From assembly GCA_039621445.1 (NCBI GenBank), contig CP154954.1, positions 47,905,847 through 47,969,846 of the forward strand: a DNA stretch of 64,000 nt, in the 5' to 3' direction. The translations under genes were made by a program, and so were the position numbers. The notes under the pieces are model-generated. The model saw only the letters and a program-made list of their open reading frames with translations, was not told where the DNA came from and searched no databases. Of this stretch, positions 48,201-61,393 are shown piece by piece. Source of the stretch: Euglena gracilis. Lineage: Eukaryota > Euglenida > Euglenophyceae > Euglenales. Positions within the stretch are counted from its first letter, which is position 1, and each line of letters starts with the position of its first letter.

Positions 48201-51200
48201 GTTTATGGTTTATGGTTTTTCGTGCACTGAAATGCTGTTTTGTGACAGAAAAACTATTGCCCATCTTTACTGCCCCGATCATGGCTTTTCCTCCTTTCGT
48301 TGACCACAAGACAAAGCATGTGTTTGAATGCCAGCCTTTTCCAAAATGTGACATGCTTTTCAATTTCAATCTTGTAAAGCTTTTTGCTGATTTTCTGCTA
48401 CAAAGAAGCTGTAAATCTTTTTAGAAACCCTTTGCCCTCTACAAAAAAAAACATCTCCTCCTTATGAATGTGGAATGATCACGACGAATCTTCCAAGGTT
48501 AACTTTTCCAGAACTTTTCTCTAAATCAAAGACCTGGTTTGGCAGCTGATCGTTTTCTCAAGTGTGCAATTACCACGTTGATCTGTTGTTGCTCCTTAAC
48601 TCAGCCCACAACCAGACCCGCCATTGTCTCCTTTGTTTATGATAAGCCTCACCCTTGTGGCTCACCATGAAGAAACAAAACCACCCACCATAACCAGCCC
48701 GGTGTCCCCTGCTAACTGCACGCAAGGCCGCATTCATTCCACCAAAGATTCCAAATGGGTGAGAGTTTCAAACCCGAACTCTGCTGGGAGAATTTTGAGG
48801 TCACAAAATTCAATCTTCAAATTTTGAAATGATGGGAAACCGATGGAAGTGGGCCAGTGGCCTGACATCGCCCAGTGGCCTGACATGAAGTTTGTGAACA
48901 CCGGCAGCTCGGGTGAACCATGTCATCGCCATTGCCCAGGTTCAGACCCCCCCGGGGGGGACAGACAAAACGAACAAAACAGCATTTTTATTGCATACAC
49001 GTTCACTTGGACCAGCACACAAACCTTCATGCTCAGTGTATGCCAGCACCTCACGCCGCTTACGGATGTCCCATTTGCGACAGATTTTGTCCTGACAGCC
49101 TGCAAAAGGGAGGCGGGCGACGTCGTCTGAAATGCACACTAACACGTACGTCCGCAACGATATGCCCTCAGGATGGCCAGGCTGCCGCGGTCCAGAAACA
49201 ACAGGGAGAGGGAGAGCCGGCCGGCTTGTTGTACAGCGGTGGGGGGCCAGAGCGGAGGCGGAGACCTGAGACAACGTACTTCCCGTCGCGGGAGAAACAG
49301 CAGCACAGCACCACCTTCTCGTGGTCGAAGACGGAGACCTGCTGGCCGATGACGGCGTCCCACAGGATCATGGTGTTGTCCCGGGAGGTGGTGGCCAGGA
49401 ACTTGGAGTCCAGCGAGAAGCAGGCGCTGATGACCGTGTCCTGGAGGGCACAGAAAGAAGCGCAGTGGCACAAAGAAGGGGCTGGGCCGCTCGCTCTGCG
49501 GTCTTTCTGCTCGCTATTGCACGGTCAGCTTGGTCGGCAGTGCTGGCCCTGGGCCAGTCGGACCTTGTCAACTATGGCAACGCAGCTGGCTTCCGGGGGG
49601 GGGGGGGGGCAATCCCAATGTTTTTCCAAATCGACGCTTCGCAATTCCCTCATGGAGTCAATGGCAAAACCTTGGCGGACGGATGCAACACGCATTGCAT
49701 GTCCTAAATTGCAAGGAAGGGGCTACACCTCGTGGCCAAAGAAGGACAGGACCTCCCGGCCGGTGTAGATGTCGTACATCACGATGGCTGTGTCCTCGTG
49801 GGCGCACGACACATAATGGTTTTCGCTCGGGGTCAGCGTGGTACACTTCACCCGGCTGGGGGCGGCACCACACCTCGGGGTGAGACGATCACACGTCCCT
49901 CTGGAGCATTCCGATCCAAACAGCATCATCGGATTCTTCACTCCTGAAGGAAACACAAAATCCTCACAACAAACAGAAATGGTGGGGACAAACAACCGCG
50001 AAGCAAAGACTGAAGAACTTGACAGAGAAACTCCAAAGACAGGATGCCATCCACTTTGCATGCCAGTCTCGGCGAATTGCTCTCGCGGTGGGCAACATTG
50101 GGTGCGTTGTGTGTTTAAGTGGTGTGTGTGTCTGTGTGTGTGGCATGTGGACGATAATGTTTGTGTGAGCACCCGCGTGCTCCTCGGCATGCAAATACAT
50201 AACCACACACACCGCCACCACAGAGGTGGCCATCCCCCCCTCGGCCCCTTTCGCCCCATTGCGGGGGCGGTGCCGGGCGGCGTGGCCCAGCAGCGTGTAC
50301 TGGTCGTAGTGGCGGATGCGGCGCTCCTCGAGGCGGCGGATGTGCAGGAGCTCGTCCAGCCGCGACACGGACCGCCCCGGCGCCGCCGCCGCCTGCACGA
50401 TGGCGTCGTCCAACACCGACTCCATTGCGATGCAGAAGTCCCCGAACTGGAACGCCGGCAGGGCCCGGCCTCGCCCCTCGGCGCATGTGCCACTGCGGTT
50501 TGGGGCAGGGATGGTGGTACCACACCACACCACGCCACGCCACGCCACGCCACGCCACGCCACGCCACGCCACGCCACACCACGCCACGCCAGACCACAT
50601 CACACCACGCCACGGCACGGCACACGGTACCACACCACACCACGCCACGCCACGCCGCTCCACGCCACGCCACGCCACGCCACGCGGCTCCATGCCACGC
50701 CACGCCACGCCACGCCACGCCACGCCACGCCACGCCACGCCACGCCACGCCACGCCACGCCACATCACACCACGCCACGCCACGCCACGCCACATCACAC
50801 CACGCCACGCCACATCACACCACGCCACGGCACGGCACACGGTACCACACCACGCCACGCCACGCCACGCCGCTCCACGCCACGCCACGCCACGCCACGC
50901 CACGCCACGCCACGCCACGCCACGCCACGCCACGCCACGCCACGCCACGCCACGCCACGCCACGCCACATCTCACCACGCCACGCCACACGACGCCACGC
51001 CACACCACGCCACAACACACCACACACCTTGGGGGATGGAGAGGCGGCGATGTAAACAGTTACGTGCGCACACACGAGCCAGCTGGTGCACGCGATGCAA
51101 CGCAATATTACTTTGTCCAGGGTGATTGGTGTTTTCACGTTGCAAAGTGCCCTGACTTTAAAAAACCAGAATTGAATAAATGTGAACAGCACAAGGCCTC

Positions 51201-51972
51201 CGGATATGACACAGGCAGGGCCCTGCCCATGCCCCCCTCTTCCTTCGCCTCCACCTTTTTGGTTGGCTTGCGAGTCTTCTGGAACGCCGGCTTGGCCAGC
51301 TTCTTGGGCTTCTCTTTCGGCACGGACACCACGAAGTCCGCCGCGCCACTGCGCCGGCCACGGACCCCCCAAACGAGTTCTGCCTTCCGGGTTTTGCCGA
51401 GAGGAGTGGTTGGACCCCCCCCCCAGCAATCGATAGCGCGAACAAAAATCCATCCACCTCACCCCCCCAAAAACCAATCATCAATATATACACACACATA
51501 TATATACACATATATACATATTGATATATATGCATATATATATACACATTTACACACTTATGGGCGCGAGACTTTTTAGACCGAGAAAATTGAAAAAAAA
51601 GAACCCCGCATTTGGCGAATGAAAGGAAAATCAACCCCTGGGTGTACGCACTGGATCCCAATTGACAAACAAAGGAGTCGGAACCCCTCCCAGGGGGATG
51701 GCTAAGCTGTGCGCCAGTTTTCAAGCATCGGACCTCTCAAAGTTGGGGGGGCATTAGAACGGCGGAGGTTGTTCCACAAAACCCCTCCCCGTGACCCAAA
51801 ACAGCCCCCTTTGCCACGCAGATGCACAGCCCTCCCCCGAGGCGCGGCGGCGGCCCCCATACTGGAAGAGCTCGCCCAGCACCACCTGAAGCTCCCCCGA
51901 CGTCTCCCCCTCCTCCGACTGGCCCGCCTCGCTCTCCCTCTCCTCCGCGGTGAAATTTAGGGCCGGCCACAT
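45265..51972 (-). CDS. WD40 beta-propeller protein (gene F), complete 11-exon model
   Basis: Exons: 51972-51818, 51348-51211, 50492-50173, 49943-49729, 49440-49266, 49099-49025, 47739-47637, 47426-47283, 46354-46274, 45773-45671 and 45414-45265 (TGA). All joins are in phase and all introns are GT-AG; the 1659 nt encode 552 residues. Residues 1-50 are acidic, 55-95 Lys-rich ([16 protein letters not shown]), and 100-200 probably helical ([19 protein letters not shown]). From about 215 to 530 come WD repeats with the usual endings: [76 protein letters not shown] and [16 protein letters not shown]. The end, [19 protein letters not shown], is like the last blade of NACHT/WD40 proteins, but no nucleotide-binding domain is present. 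It is probably a scaffold for protein-protein contacts. The start ATG is the least certain point, because an acceptor-like CAG lies just upstream. Confidence 0.85.
47940..48065. repeat. CTGCAAAAAACTGC dispersed repeat
   Basis: Intron of gene F. It matches 11884-12020: CAGGGGGG, AACTG-AC-CGGGC, repeated CTGCAAAAAA, then TCAACAAAAAA and CAATAAACAAGC. Confidence 0.8.
50511..51027. repeat. 5-bp minisatellite (CCACG)n
   Basis: About 510 bp of CCACG with CACAT, CACAC and GCTC interruptions and a higher-order copy of about 230 bp repeated once. It fills most of the intron between the second and third coding exons of gene F. Frames of 300-400 codons through it (His/Ala/Thr/Pro or Trp/Arg/Gly/Val) are artefacts. 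Confidence 0.95.
51480..51560. repeat. (ATAC/ATAT)n microsatellite
   Basis: ATATACACACATATAT-type alternating sequence in the first intron of gene F. Confidence 0.85.
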
Positions 51973-52984
51973 CCGGCGGTCGGGCGATATCACTGCCCAT
52001 GGGTCCCCCCCCCCCCGAAAAAGAGAGCCCTCGGTCAGCAGGTGTGATTCAGCGGTGGCAAGCGGCATTGCGATGTGCAGTAATTCCCTCGGTCGACACA
52101 TTGGACACAGCAGACGCACGCCTGACACGACGGTGGTGTAAAGCAAGGTAGGTGGTGTCATTCGAAGGGCAAAAAATAAACAACAGCAAGGGTGCCACTG
52201 GGCCATTTAATCACTTAAAGCCAACCCAGGGTACCGCTTAACGTCGGGCGGCTGGTCGAAATTGACCAATAGGGTTGACCAGATCCTAGGCTGAAAGAGG
52301 TTGTTGGCTAGCTCCCCCCCCCCCGTTCCCCTTTGTCTGGAGCTCAAACAGCGTAACTCGCACTAATTTTCCTTTGTCAGTGTGCGCATTTGTGCAAATG
52401 GACAGTTTTTTGTGAAAATGACAATACCTGACTCACGAAACCCAAAAATTTAATCAGGATGTGATGTGGTGCCCCAGGACGTAGAGATGAAAGCAGGGAT
52501 CAGATAGGTGTCGCCACAGCTTACGGGGTGCACAATACCCAGCCAGAAACTTCACGTGTGTGCAACTTCACGGCCATGCCATTTAGGCGATTCGGCATTG
52601 CTACAGTCTGAAAATCCTTAAGTGGGCTGAAATTGCTGTGTTGAGGGAGACATATATAATGCAGCACCCTAACATGGTTTATTTGACCTTCTCAGACATA
52701 CCACACAACATCAGCACAACACCTGCACACGCTGCTCTTCTCCTAACTTTTATTCCTCACAGTTCTCACTGGGTTTTTTTGTATTTTTGGTAAAGTATTC
52801 ACTTTGGGGAGGTCAGCCCTGGAGGTTTCACAGCTCGGCGGCGTGTTTTGGAGAGTCAAGGGCACCATAAATGTACACTGAAACCAGGTGCCACCGCTGT
52901 AAAAATGTGAACATCAGCAAATGGAGGGATGGCGTGTTGCAAAAAGCAGTTCAAACACACCGGACCCTACCGTGCCACTGCTGG
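51973..52984. other. 5' region of gene F
   Basis: Likely promoter and 5' untranslated region of gene F. No TATA-like box can be placed with confidence. Includes a short GGCTAGCTCCCCCCCC tract near 52305. Confidence 0.3.
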
Positions 52985-53135
52985 ACAAGGCCATAGCATT
53001 GCTTACTGACCCCCCGGGCGGAAGGGGGGGGCACTTTTCACTTTCAAAAAACCAGTTAGTCACTTGGCAAACACCAGTCACCCACTTCCTAACCTCCGGG
53101 GGGGGGGGGTCACCATGGCAACAATGGTGTGACCC
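52985..53135. mobile_element. MITE-like element, ACCAGTCAGTCAC family, short copy
   Basis: Begins CCATAGCATTGCTTACTGAC with poly-C/G, then AAAAAACCAGTTAGTCAC and AACACCAGTCACCCACTTCC, ending in poly-G and a GTCACCATGG...GTGTGAC inverted pair. Confidence 0.55.
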
Positions 53136-54879
53136 CCTAAAACAAAAAATGCGCACACCGACAGAAAAATACGTTAGCACTTGATTGGAGGAAGAAATTC
53201 AAGCAGGGGGGGAAAATGTCAAATGTGGATAAATTTGCTTCGAAAGAAGCCAAATTTCCATAAGATTTTTGGATTTAAACACTCCTTTGTGCAATTGTGC
53301 AAACAACTTTTTGTTTTTGTTGCGCGATTGCGCAAGTGACACAGTTAAGTTATCCTCACTGGGACCATTTCCTGGCGTGATTATTGGGCTTATTCGAAAT
53401 GGATGCCTGATAAGATGCCATCTGCCATGTTCCCCTGAAACTAAACAGAGAAAAACGGAACCACCAAAGCGAACGTGCGGGAATGTGAAATGTGGAAATA
53501 AACATAAATGAGCTGAGAATGGAAAAATTGACAACGAATAGCACTTCCTGCGATGTGGAAGTTTTCATGTTGACCAAACTTGACAGAAAGCCATTGCATG
53601 TGCGCTTTTGTATATTTTGAAAAAAGTGCCAGATTTGGGTTGGGTGGGGCTGGGCGGGGGGGGGGGCGACCGTCAGCTGCACGGGACCAGTGCACTGGCC
53701 GCGGGGCCCCTCTCCGCGGGGAGGGCATGGCTCTGGGCGTGGGACTGGACAACCGCCTCCTTACTGATCCACCCACATCCCATGAAAAGGCAGCCGCGGG
53801 CGACAGGCTGCGAGACGGGAGGGGGGTGGGGACAGGCGAGGGGGTTGGATGGATGGGGGGAGGGGTTCAAGGCTTGGGGGGGGGGGGTTGCTGTGTCGCG
53901 AGAAAGCCGCCACCCTAAGCAGACCAAAGCAGGCAGGCACCCCCTGGGGGGGCACAGGGTTGTATGAATCTCCGAGGGGGGGACCCCCCCACCACCTTAC
54001 CCCCTAGGGGGGGGGGGTGACCCCCCCACCACTACCTCATGTCTGCGGAGCCTCCCATACAACCCTGGGGTGGCAAAAAGGAGCTGGGTCGAGCCGTTCC
54101 CGGCGCGTATCGCTGCTGTCCCCGAGAGCCGCGCGCGTTTGTTGTGTGAGCTTTGACGCGGAGAGAGTTACCGCCTTTGGCACCCTTCCCACCTGTCCAC
54201 TGCCAGTGGGGTTTAGTTCCGATGAACCCTCTGAAGAAGGAATTATTGACACGTATCGCCCAACCCATCCTTCTGGCGCTGGGGGTGCCCTTCTGTTTGG
54301 ACCCCATTTTGCTGATATCCATTGATTTCCTTTAGAAACCCCATGAAATGGGGGGGCGCGTTTGTAGTGGACCGCCGCCTTTGGCAGCCGGGGATTCGCT
54401 GTTATTTGGACCGCTGTAGCGACCCCGCACTTCTATTGGGGGGGGGCGAGTTTAGGGCTTCCACCGAGCCCCCCCCCCCCTGCCTGAGGGGGGTTAAGGG
54501 GACCCAACCTCATGAGAAGTGTTTCAAAATTCGATGCCCTGTCTATTGAGGTGAAATTATCCAGCATGGCTTCTGGATAATTTTGGTCGGTTTGGGGGGG
54601 GGTCGGTTTTGGGTTCCAGCTCGGAGTGCCCAGGCAAACCTCCCATGTTTGGACCCCGGCGCCTTCGGTTCTGAAGGAGGGGGTGGGACAATCAAAAGCG
54701 CTAAACCAGATCTACAAACAAAACCAGATCTACTGGGGTCGAAAATGCCTTCACCTCGCCCGAGCTGAGACCTAAACAGGTGCCACAAAATCGAAGAACA
54801 AAAATTCCCCCAAAAAACAGCCAATTATGCAAAAAAAAGTCAATTGACCCAAACGTTTGCCCTGGCCAGCCCATTTCCG
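53136..54879. other. Gene-free spacer
   Basis: Long poly-G/poly-C runs (for example 53646-53666, 53877-53887, 54007-54016). No supported exon. Confidence 0.4.
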
Positions 54880-55035
54880 ACTTATTTCGCCAATTTTGGC
54901 CCATTTCTGCACCCCCGAAAGCGAAAAATTTGCTACCATTCAGCTGCCCTTCGGGCGGCTGCAAAATAATCAGAACTCGTCGGGGGAGAGGAGTATAGGG
55001 CTGGAAAATGGCTGCTGGCTGGAAAACGGCTGACC
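54880..55035. repeat. Partial GCTGG-family copy
   Basis: CATTTCTGCACCCCCGAAAG, a CTGCCCTTCGGGCGGCTGC hairpin, then GGGCTGGAAAATGGCTGCTG. Confidence 0.6.
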
Positions 55036-55334
55036 GTGGAGGTTCATGACTCTCGGTATGGACGCGAAGGTTGAATCCTTTTGAATCAGACCCAATCTAC
55101 ACACCAGACTGCAATACCCGAAATAACCCTCCCGGCACCTGACAAGGACGTTCGGTGAGCATCCCGAGAAATTCCTGCGGTGCCAGGTCGGACAGTGGAC
55201 CCGGGCTGTCCTGGGTTAGAACTGCGACCAGTCCTTGGGCGTGGCAGCTCACTGGGGGGCGGCATCCAATCAGTTAGTCCCCATCCCCGACCCAGTCCAT
55301 ACATCTCTTTAAGGACCCTGGGGGGGCGGGGTTG

Positions 55335-55760
55335 CTGGGCTAGGGCTAGAAATTTGGGCTAGCTAGAAATTTGGGCTGGCTAGCCCGCCCCCCCCCGGGG
55401 GGGGGGGGGGCGCTGGACCCCGGCTGGACCCGAACCGGGGCGAGCTGGACTGAAATCGGAAAAATGCCCAAAAATGACCTGCAGAACACAGTTTTGAAAA
55501 AATGATGCATCTGAAACCCCCCAAAAATGCCCCAAACGCCCCCCAAACCCCATTTTTGGCCACTTTTGAACACATTTTTTCAAAAATTTTCGGCGCTTCG
55601 CGCCGAAAAATTTTGGGCTGGACCCCCAAAAAGGGGGCTGGCTAGCTGGGCTAGCAGCACCCCCCCCCCAGGGGGGGTGCTGCTGCGGCTGGGCTGGGCC
55701 CAAATCGGGGCTGGCTGCAGCAGCCCCCCCGGGGGGGGGGGGGTTCGCAAAACCTTAGAG
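55335..55760. mobile_element. GCTGG / poly-C-poly-G element with GC hairpin core
   Basis: GGGCTAGCTAGAAATTTGGG, then CCCCCCCCGGGGGG, a GCTGGACC step, a middle with GGCCACTTTTGAACAC, the hairpin CGGCGCTTCGCGCCG at about 55590, then GCTGGCTAGC, poly-C and poly-G again. The arrangement is roughly symmetrical around the hairpin. It is the most complete member of the family. Confidence 0.6.
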
Positions 55761-56319
55761 AGATGTATGACCCAGTCCCTGCCGTTGCCCACTGCCATCA
55801 AAAAGAAACCAAGCAGAAAACCCTCTTCCATTGCTTTTCTCATCTTGAATGTGACTCTTGGGTATGGCAGCAACGCAACACGGCGTTGGAGGCTCGTCAT
55901 ATCGCACGTCTTCGCAATCACACGCCGCATGCCTTCCGGCAACAAAGGTGGAATCTCAACAATAGTCGACGTTGGGTGAATGGACAGGCAGCGCGGAATG
56001 GCTGGGGAAAGGCAACAACGTGACTTGCGGGTACCAAATGGCTGATGGTGAGTATCAGCATTGGAGGCTTGTTCCTTTTTCATATTTTGAGGTAATTTTT
56101 TTAAAAAAATCTTTCCATGAGTTCAGGGGGTTCCCTGGATGGATGCCTTCGCACAAATGCCTTTGTGGCCACTATTTGTAGCTACTTCGGTGCACAATGG
56201 CTGCTTTGCATCGGTGCGGGGCACAGGGCTGCAAAATCACTCATGAGTCCAGCCACCGCGTAGCCAGCCAGATTGGCGGAAGGCACCGGCCAAAGGGTGG
56301 GACACAGCAAGGCGGGGGG

Positions 56320-56333
56320 GGGGGGGGGGGGCA
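56320..56333. repeat. Poly-G run
   Basis: An uninterrupted G tract of about 14 bases. It is representative of homopolymer G or C runs found throughout the window. Confidence 0.9.
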
Positions 56334-56459
56334 AAAGGGCATCCGGAAACCACAGAGGGCGGGCACACAACCAGGGGGGGCGGTGGGAGTGGGACGCCTC
56401 GGCAGGCCGAACTCCACCGCCCCGGGAGGGGGGGAGAGAGGGGGGGAGGGACGCACGAC

Positions 56460-59400
56460 CGGAGGATGGAGGGCAGGCACGGCAGGCGGGGGGCGTCCTG
56501 CAGAGAGAATGGACGCGCCGGGGGGGGGGCAAGAGGAGGAGGCCGGGGCACGGGGCGGAGGGCCAGGCCTCCGGTTGCCCACCCACAGGGGGAGAGGGGA
56601 ATGGCTGCTACCGCTGGCGGTGCCCGCCCAGAGCACCGGGTGCACGGGTCCCGTGAAGACAACCATTCCCGGGCCTTCGGGCATCAGCGGAAAGGGGGGG
56701 GCAGACAATATCACTCAAACCCTGAAACCCCAACCGGGATGTGTCAATCCCACATGGATGTCCGTAGCAGAAACCCCAGGGGGAGGGGCCACCTTTTAAA
56801 AAAAGCCTGCTTCAGAATTGCCGAATATAAATTCGCTGTCAGCATTTTGCGGGAGCGGTGCAGATTGGAGGCACAGGGACAACCTTTGGGAGCACCGCTG
56901 AAGGGAATCCGCGTTGCGAGTCAACAGTAGCTGAGATGCCGGACAGCGAGCACCTGTAGTGAACGCACGCGGATTGCCGGGAAATTGATGGCACCCAACT
57001 CTGGGGAAAAGCACTTTGGGATAATTAGGAGCAAAAAAGAATTGAAGCCCATCAGGTCCGACTCACCAGAGGTGTGGGTGGGTTTCAAAAAAAAATGGGA
57101 GGCCAGGGAGTGAAAAGTTTGCCACTGGGGGGTCACTTCCTGAGTTACTGAGTCACGCACCGGAGTGACGTTGGCGTGGCACTTTCTTTGGAAAGAAAGC
57201 GGCCCATTGCCCGAACCCACCCGGCCGCTTTCAGAAACCCTGGGGTGAGGGACACATAGGTTAAGCATAAATGTGGCCCGCACCAGAGCCCATCAAAACG
57301 TAGGGCGTTGGAAAGGCGGGTGGAGGCATACCGGGCTGGTGGTAAACATCGCACTCCGGGGGGAGACCCGGCCCGACCCGCCGTGGCCGGCCGTGCGGAG
57401 CTGCATCAATGCCTGGGCGGCCGAAGGGCAGTCTCAGCAGGGGCCACCCCCCCGTTCTGGCAGCTTGGAGGATGGCTGCAGGGCCCACAAACACGGTTCA
57501 GCGTCGTTCTGGCTTCCTTTCCAGAGCCCCATCCCACACACAACACAGTGGTGATAATATGGCACAGCCACCACACATGCACTGAAAAATCCAGAGGAAA
57601 AAAATGGCCGAAAAAGTGGCCATGTTTTGGCAAAAAAAACAAAAGCAACACAAACACAAAAAAAAAACAGGTCGATTTCGGAAGCGATTTCTGGCATCCT
57701 TGGACCATCGCCCATCCACCCAAAACGTGAAGAAAATGGGGTTTCAACTCTAATTTTTGACCCTGTTTGAGCACTGGCCAACGCCCGTTGGTCGGCCCTT
57801 AAGCCTAATGGGGGAAAAAGAGTACTGTCCTGATCGTTGGGAACACTTTTCTCTGGCATCAAAAACGACCGGGGCTTCTTTGGAACGTTGTGTCCAAAAT
57901 AAAAACAAACAAACGGGAAATTTCATGCCGTCCCCTCCCATTTTCCTTGGCAGGATCTTGTCTGCCATCGTTCTCCGGGCGTTTAATCTTCCAATCCGAG
58001 AAATTGAGAGACCTGCCGAGAAAACTCCCACAACGTGCGGCGCAAAGCGTTGGCATACGCTCCAGCCATTCGAGGATGGCGAGGAAGGAGGGCCGGCCTC
58101 ATAGTGCATCGATTCGGGGAGACCATGCAGCGCCCAGCCCAGGCCCAGGACATCGCTCAGAAACGGGGGGGGGGACCCAGCTGGACGGAAACCGGGCTGG
58201 CCGGGGAATGAGCCCCCCCCCCCCCCCCAGGAATGCCCTCGGCTGAAACTGGCTGAACTGAACTGGACTGGCAGGGTCGGCGGCGGTCGGGAGGCGGTGG
58301 GGGGGGGGGGGCACTCCAACAAAGCACTCCGGGCGGCCTCAACCCCGTTCCAGGGAAAACGACGCCCTGGCCCGGCTGGCGGACGGTGGGCCGCGGTCAA
58401 ATTCCTGAGGGGCAGCCGAGGGGCGCAGAAGGTGGAAAGGGGCCCGGGCTCGATGCAACGGATGTGACGGAGGGGGGTCGGGCCCCTTTCTGGTCAGGGG
58501 GGGGGGGTCCCATTGCGATCCCCGGGATGGCTATTCCGATGGGCCGGCCGGAAATAGTGCCCACGGGTGTGAAAAACATGCGTATATCAAAAAACTAGCC
58601 AGATATCGACAGTATTGGGGGGGTGGAAGACGGCCCCAAATGTCAGTACAGCCTGGTCCCCTTAGGGGGGCACCCACACCGAAACGGTGCGCGGTCCAGG
58701 TGACTGACGGTTGGCCAAATGGTGAAGCGCCGGGCCCAAAACTTTGCCTCTCAAAATCGGCCGAACTGTTCCATTTTGGGTAAGTTTTGGGCAAGAAACT
58801 GGCAAAAAGTGCAGTGAACAATTTGGTGGAAGACTCTGGAAGGAAAATTTTGACCTTTGAGGGTAGGCGGCGCCAGATACCCTGGGGTTGGACTAAACCC
58901 CGTTGGCAGGTGAGGGGTCCGGACCTCCGGGGGCCAAAGACCAAACCGTGAGCCCAGGAAAGATGACGAAGAAACAAGAAGAAATAATAATATCAAAAGG
59001 GGCTAAAAAATGTTGCCCAGAGCGCGTTCGGAAGCCCCATTATTAGGAAAGAAAATGACACGAACAATGACATCTGTGCAAGGTGACAGACATTTTTTTT
59101 AGGTGTCAGCCTCAGCATGCGTGGGGGAGGTGGAGGAAGAGACCTGAAACTGGGTGTCCACCCGGACCCTTTGCCGACCGCTGGCTTGACCGGGTGACAC
59201 ACAGAACTGGGAGAGGGAAGCAATGGAGGATGACAAGAAGGGGGGAAAATCCAACAGAAGAAACAGACCTGTACGTTGGAAAGGCTTGGAATATGTCGAA
59301 CACCCTGCTGGTGGTTGATGCCAGGCATCAAAACGTTTTTTTTATATTCCAAATCATACACCAATTCCCTTCTTGCAAAAGCTATCTGCCCTCAAGCCTG

Positions 59401-61357
59401 AGGCTAACCCAACACATCGCCGCTTCCGGCTCACAGACGAGGCGACTTTCCCCAGGACCATACAATTTTTTAGCGACCCCCCGGGGGGGGGAGGGGGGGT
59501 CACTTCACTTTTCGAAAAACCAGTAAATTACTTTTTTCGGGAAACCAGTCAGTCACTTCCCCCCCCCCGGGGGGGAGGGGGGTCGGCCACTCTGGAATCC
59601 AAAAGAAATTTGAACAAAAACTTGAAGGAAAAAAAGGCCAAAAAAAATTCCGTCGCCTCTGGCGCCAGGTCACTTTAGTCGTATTTTGCCGACCTCCCCA
59701 GTCACTTACCCCGGGGGAGGGGGGTCGGCCAGTGCTTAAGCAATTGTCTGCCCAGGACGCATCCCCTTGAAGGGCCCCTTCCCAGCATTGCCAGGCCACC
59801 TCACGGGCTCCACAGCAAGGAACTCTGGCTACCGTGCGGGAGGGCACGGAGCCCCACTGGGTTGTGGCTGGGGGTCGGGGAGGGGGGGGGCAGGCAGCAC
59901 ACCGGCGACTCCCGCCGGGCGGAAGCCGGGGTGCTGGGGTCGGAGTGGATGGCGCTTTGCTGGTGGGCGAGCTGCGCCGGACAGGGGCAGGGCAAAGAGA
60001 GGGGAATGAACCTGGGGCGTCAGGAGAGGGGGAAAGGGGGCAAACCGACAGTGGCAACAAGGCGATTTCCCCGCCCGGCAAAAAAAGAGAGCAAGGCGGA
60101 TGTCTGTAAAGCCAAGCAACCCCAGAGGCAAAATAGTGCGAGAGCTGTCTCTTAAAAAGATCGCGTACCACTGCAAAAACATGTGGATAGGAGTGACAAA
60201 ATTGAGGCGAGCGAAATCTGACACACTGACGAAGCAAACCACTGCTCCGAAAAGATTCTTGGTTTCGTAACGTGAAGTTATTAATGTTGGAGGCATACAA
60301 TCAAACAATCATATCCAAAAAACCACATCCCACACAAGCGCATCTGCACAGCAGTGGGATAAAATCACACAACAACCTGTTTGTGAAGAAACACAAACAG
60401 GTAGGAACCGTCACAAATAGGCATACAACACCCACAAGACACCGCACACTTGATGAGATGCATGGGCGAAATATTGAGAGCCGTTTTGACTGCTGGCGGA
60501 GTCGCACCGCACACGCTGCCGGCCATCGAAATGGACGTTGGAGTACAGCCCGAAACACTGGAGCAGCAGCCAGGTCACGGGGGGGGACAAACAGCACCAA
60601 ATGGGGTCTCCAAAATCCAAGCAAAAGAGTTATGTTTCCTCCGGGGAATGAGGCAAGGGCCATTGTTCTGAAACCAGGTGTTGTCGGTGTTAGGTGCCAC
60701 ATTCACATGCCATCAATCACCTGCAGATACACTTTGACTTCATTGTAAGACGTCACTCTGTGGAATAACAAATTTTGTGACACACCTCATGGCAGGGATT
60801 GTATGAAAAACTAAACCCCGACTGCCTTTTGCAGGCACATTCCTAATTGGCTGTGTGTTTGGGTATGTTACATACCCCTTTTTCCCCTACTAAAATGATG
60901 TTGGGGAGTGGGAGCGACTGGTGACGCCTCTCCTGGGCACGTCAGTCAGGGGTCAAGGGATGCTGTATCAGCAATGGGGGGGGGGGAGCTCACAGATCCT
61001 GGCAGTCAATATCACAACCCCCATTAAGTGGCACGTGGGGGTAGCCTTAAGAGAGGCAAGGCTCATGAAAATACGGACGTGTGCATGAACGTGCGCATGA
61101 CATGGTGCACAGGCGCAAAGGCGCGCGCACTGGTTCAAACGTTCAGATGTGCATGGGTGAGTAGTGGCACTTGCGCACACAGAACACAGATCACACATAT
61201 GCTCCACACGCACACACACACACCCACACACACACACACACCCACACACACACACACCCACACACACACACACACCCACACACACACACACACACATACA
61301 CACACACACACACATACACACACACACCCACACACACACACACACACACCACAATGC

Positions 61358-61393
<36 letters not shown>

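Noticed and set aside
49723-51579. Open frames of 270-405 codons on both strands through the CCACG array
   Set aside because: They are periodic readings of a 5-bp repeat (a 15-nt cycle leaves all frames open), not proteins. Only the flanking exons of the WD40 gene are real.
45265-51972. NACHT/WD40 NTPase identity for gene F
   Set aside because: Only the WD40 part is present. No Walker A/B motifs occur in the 552-residue model.
56182-56714. Pro-rich 130-160-codon frames on the minus strand
   Set aside because: GC-rich low-complexity sequence open in all three frames. Only the 38-bp splice-bounded piece at 56497-56460 was kept, at low confidence.
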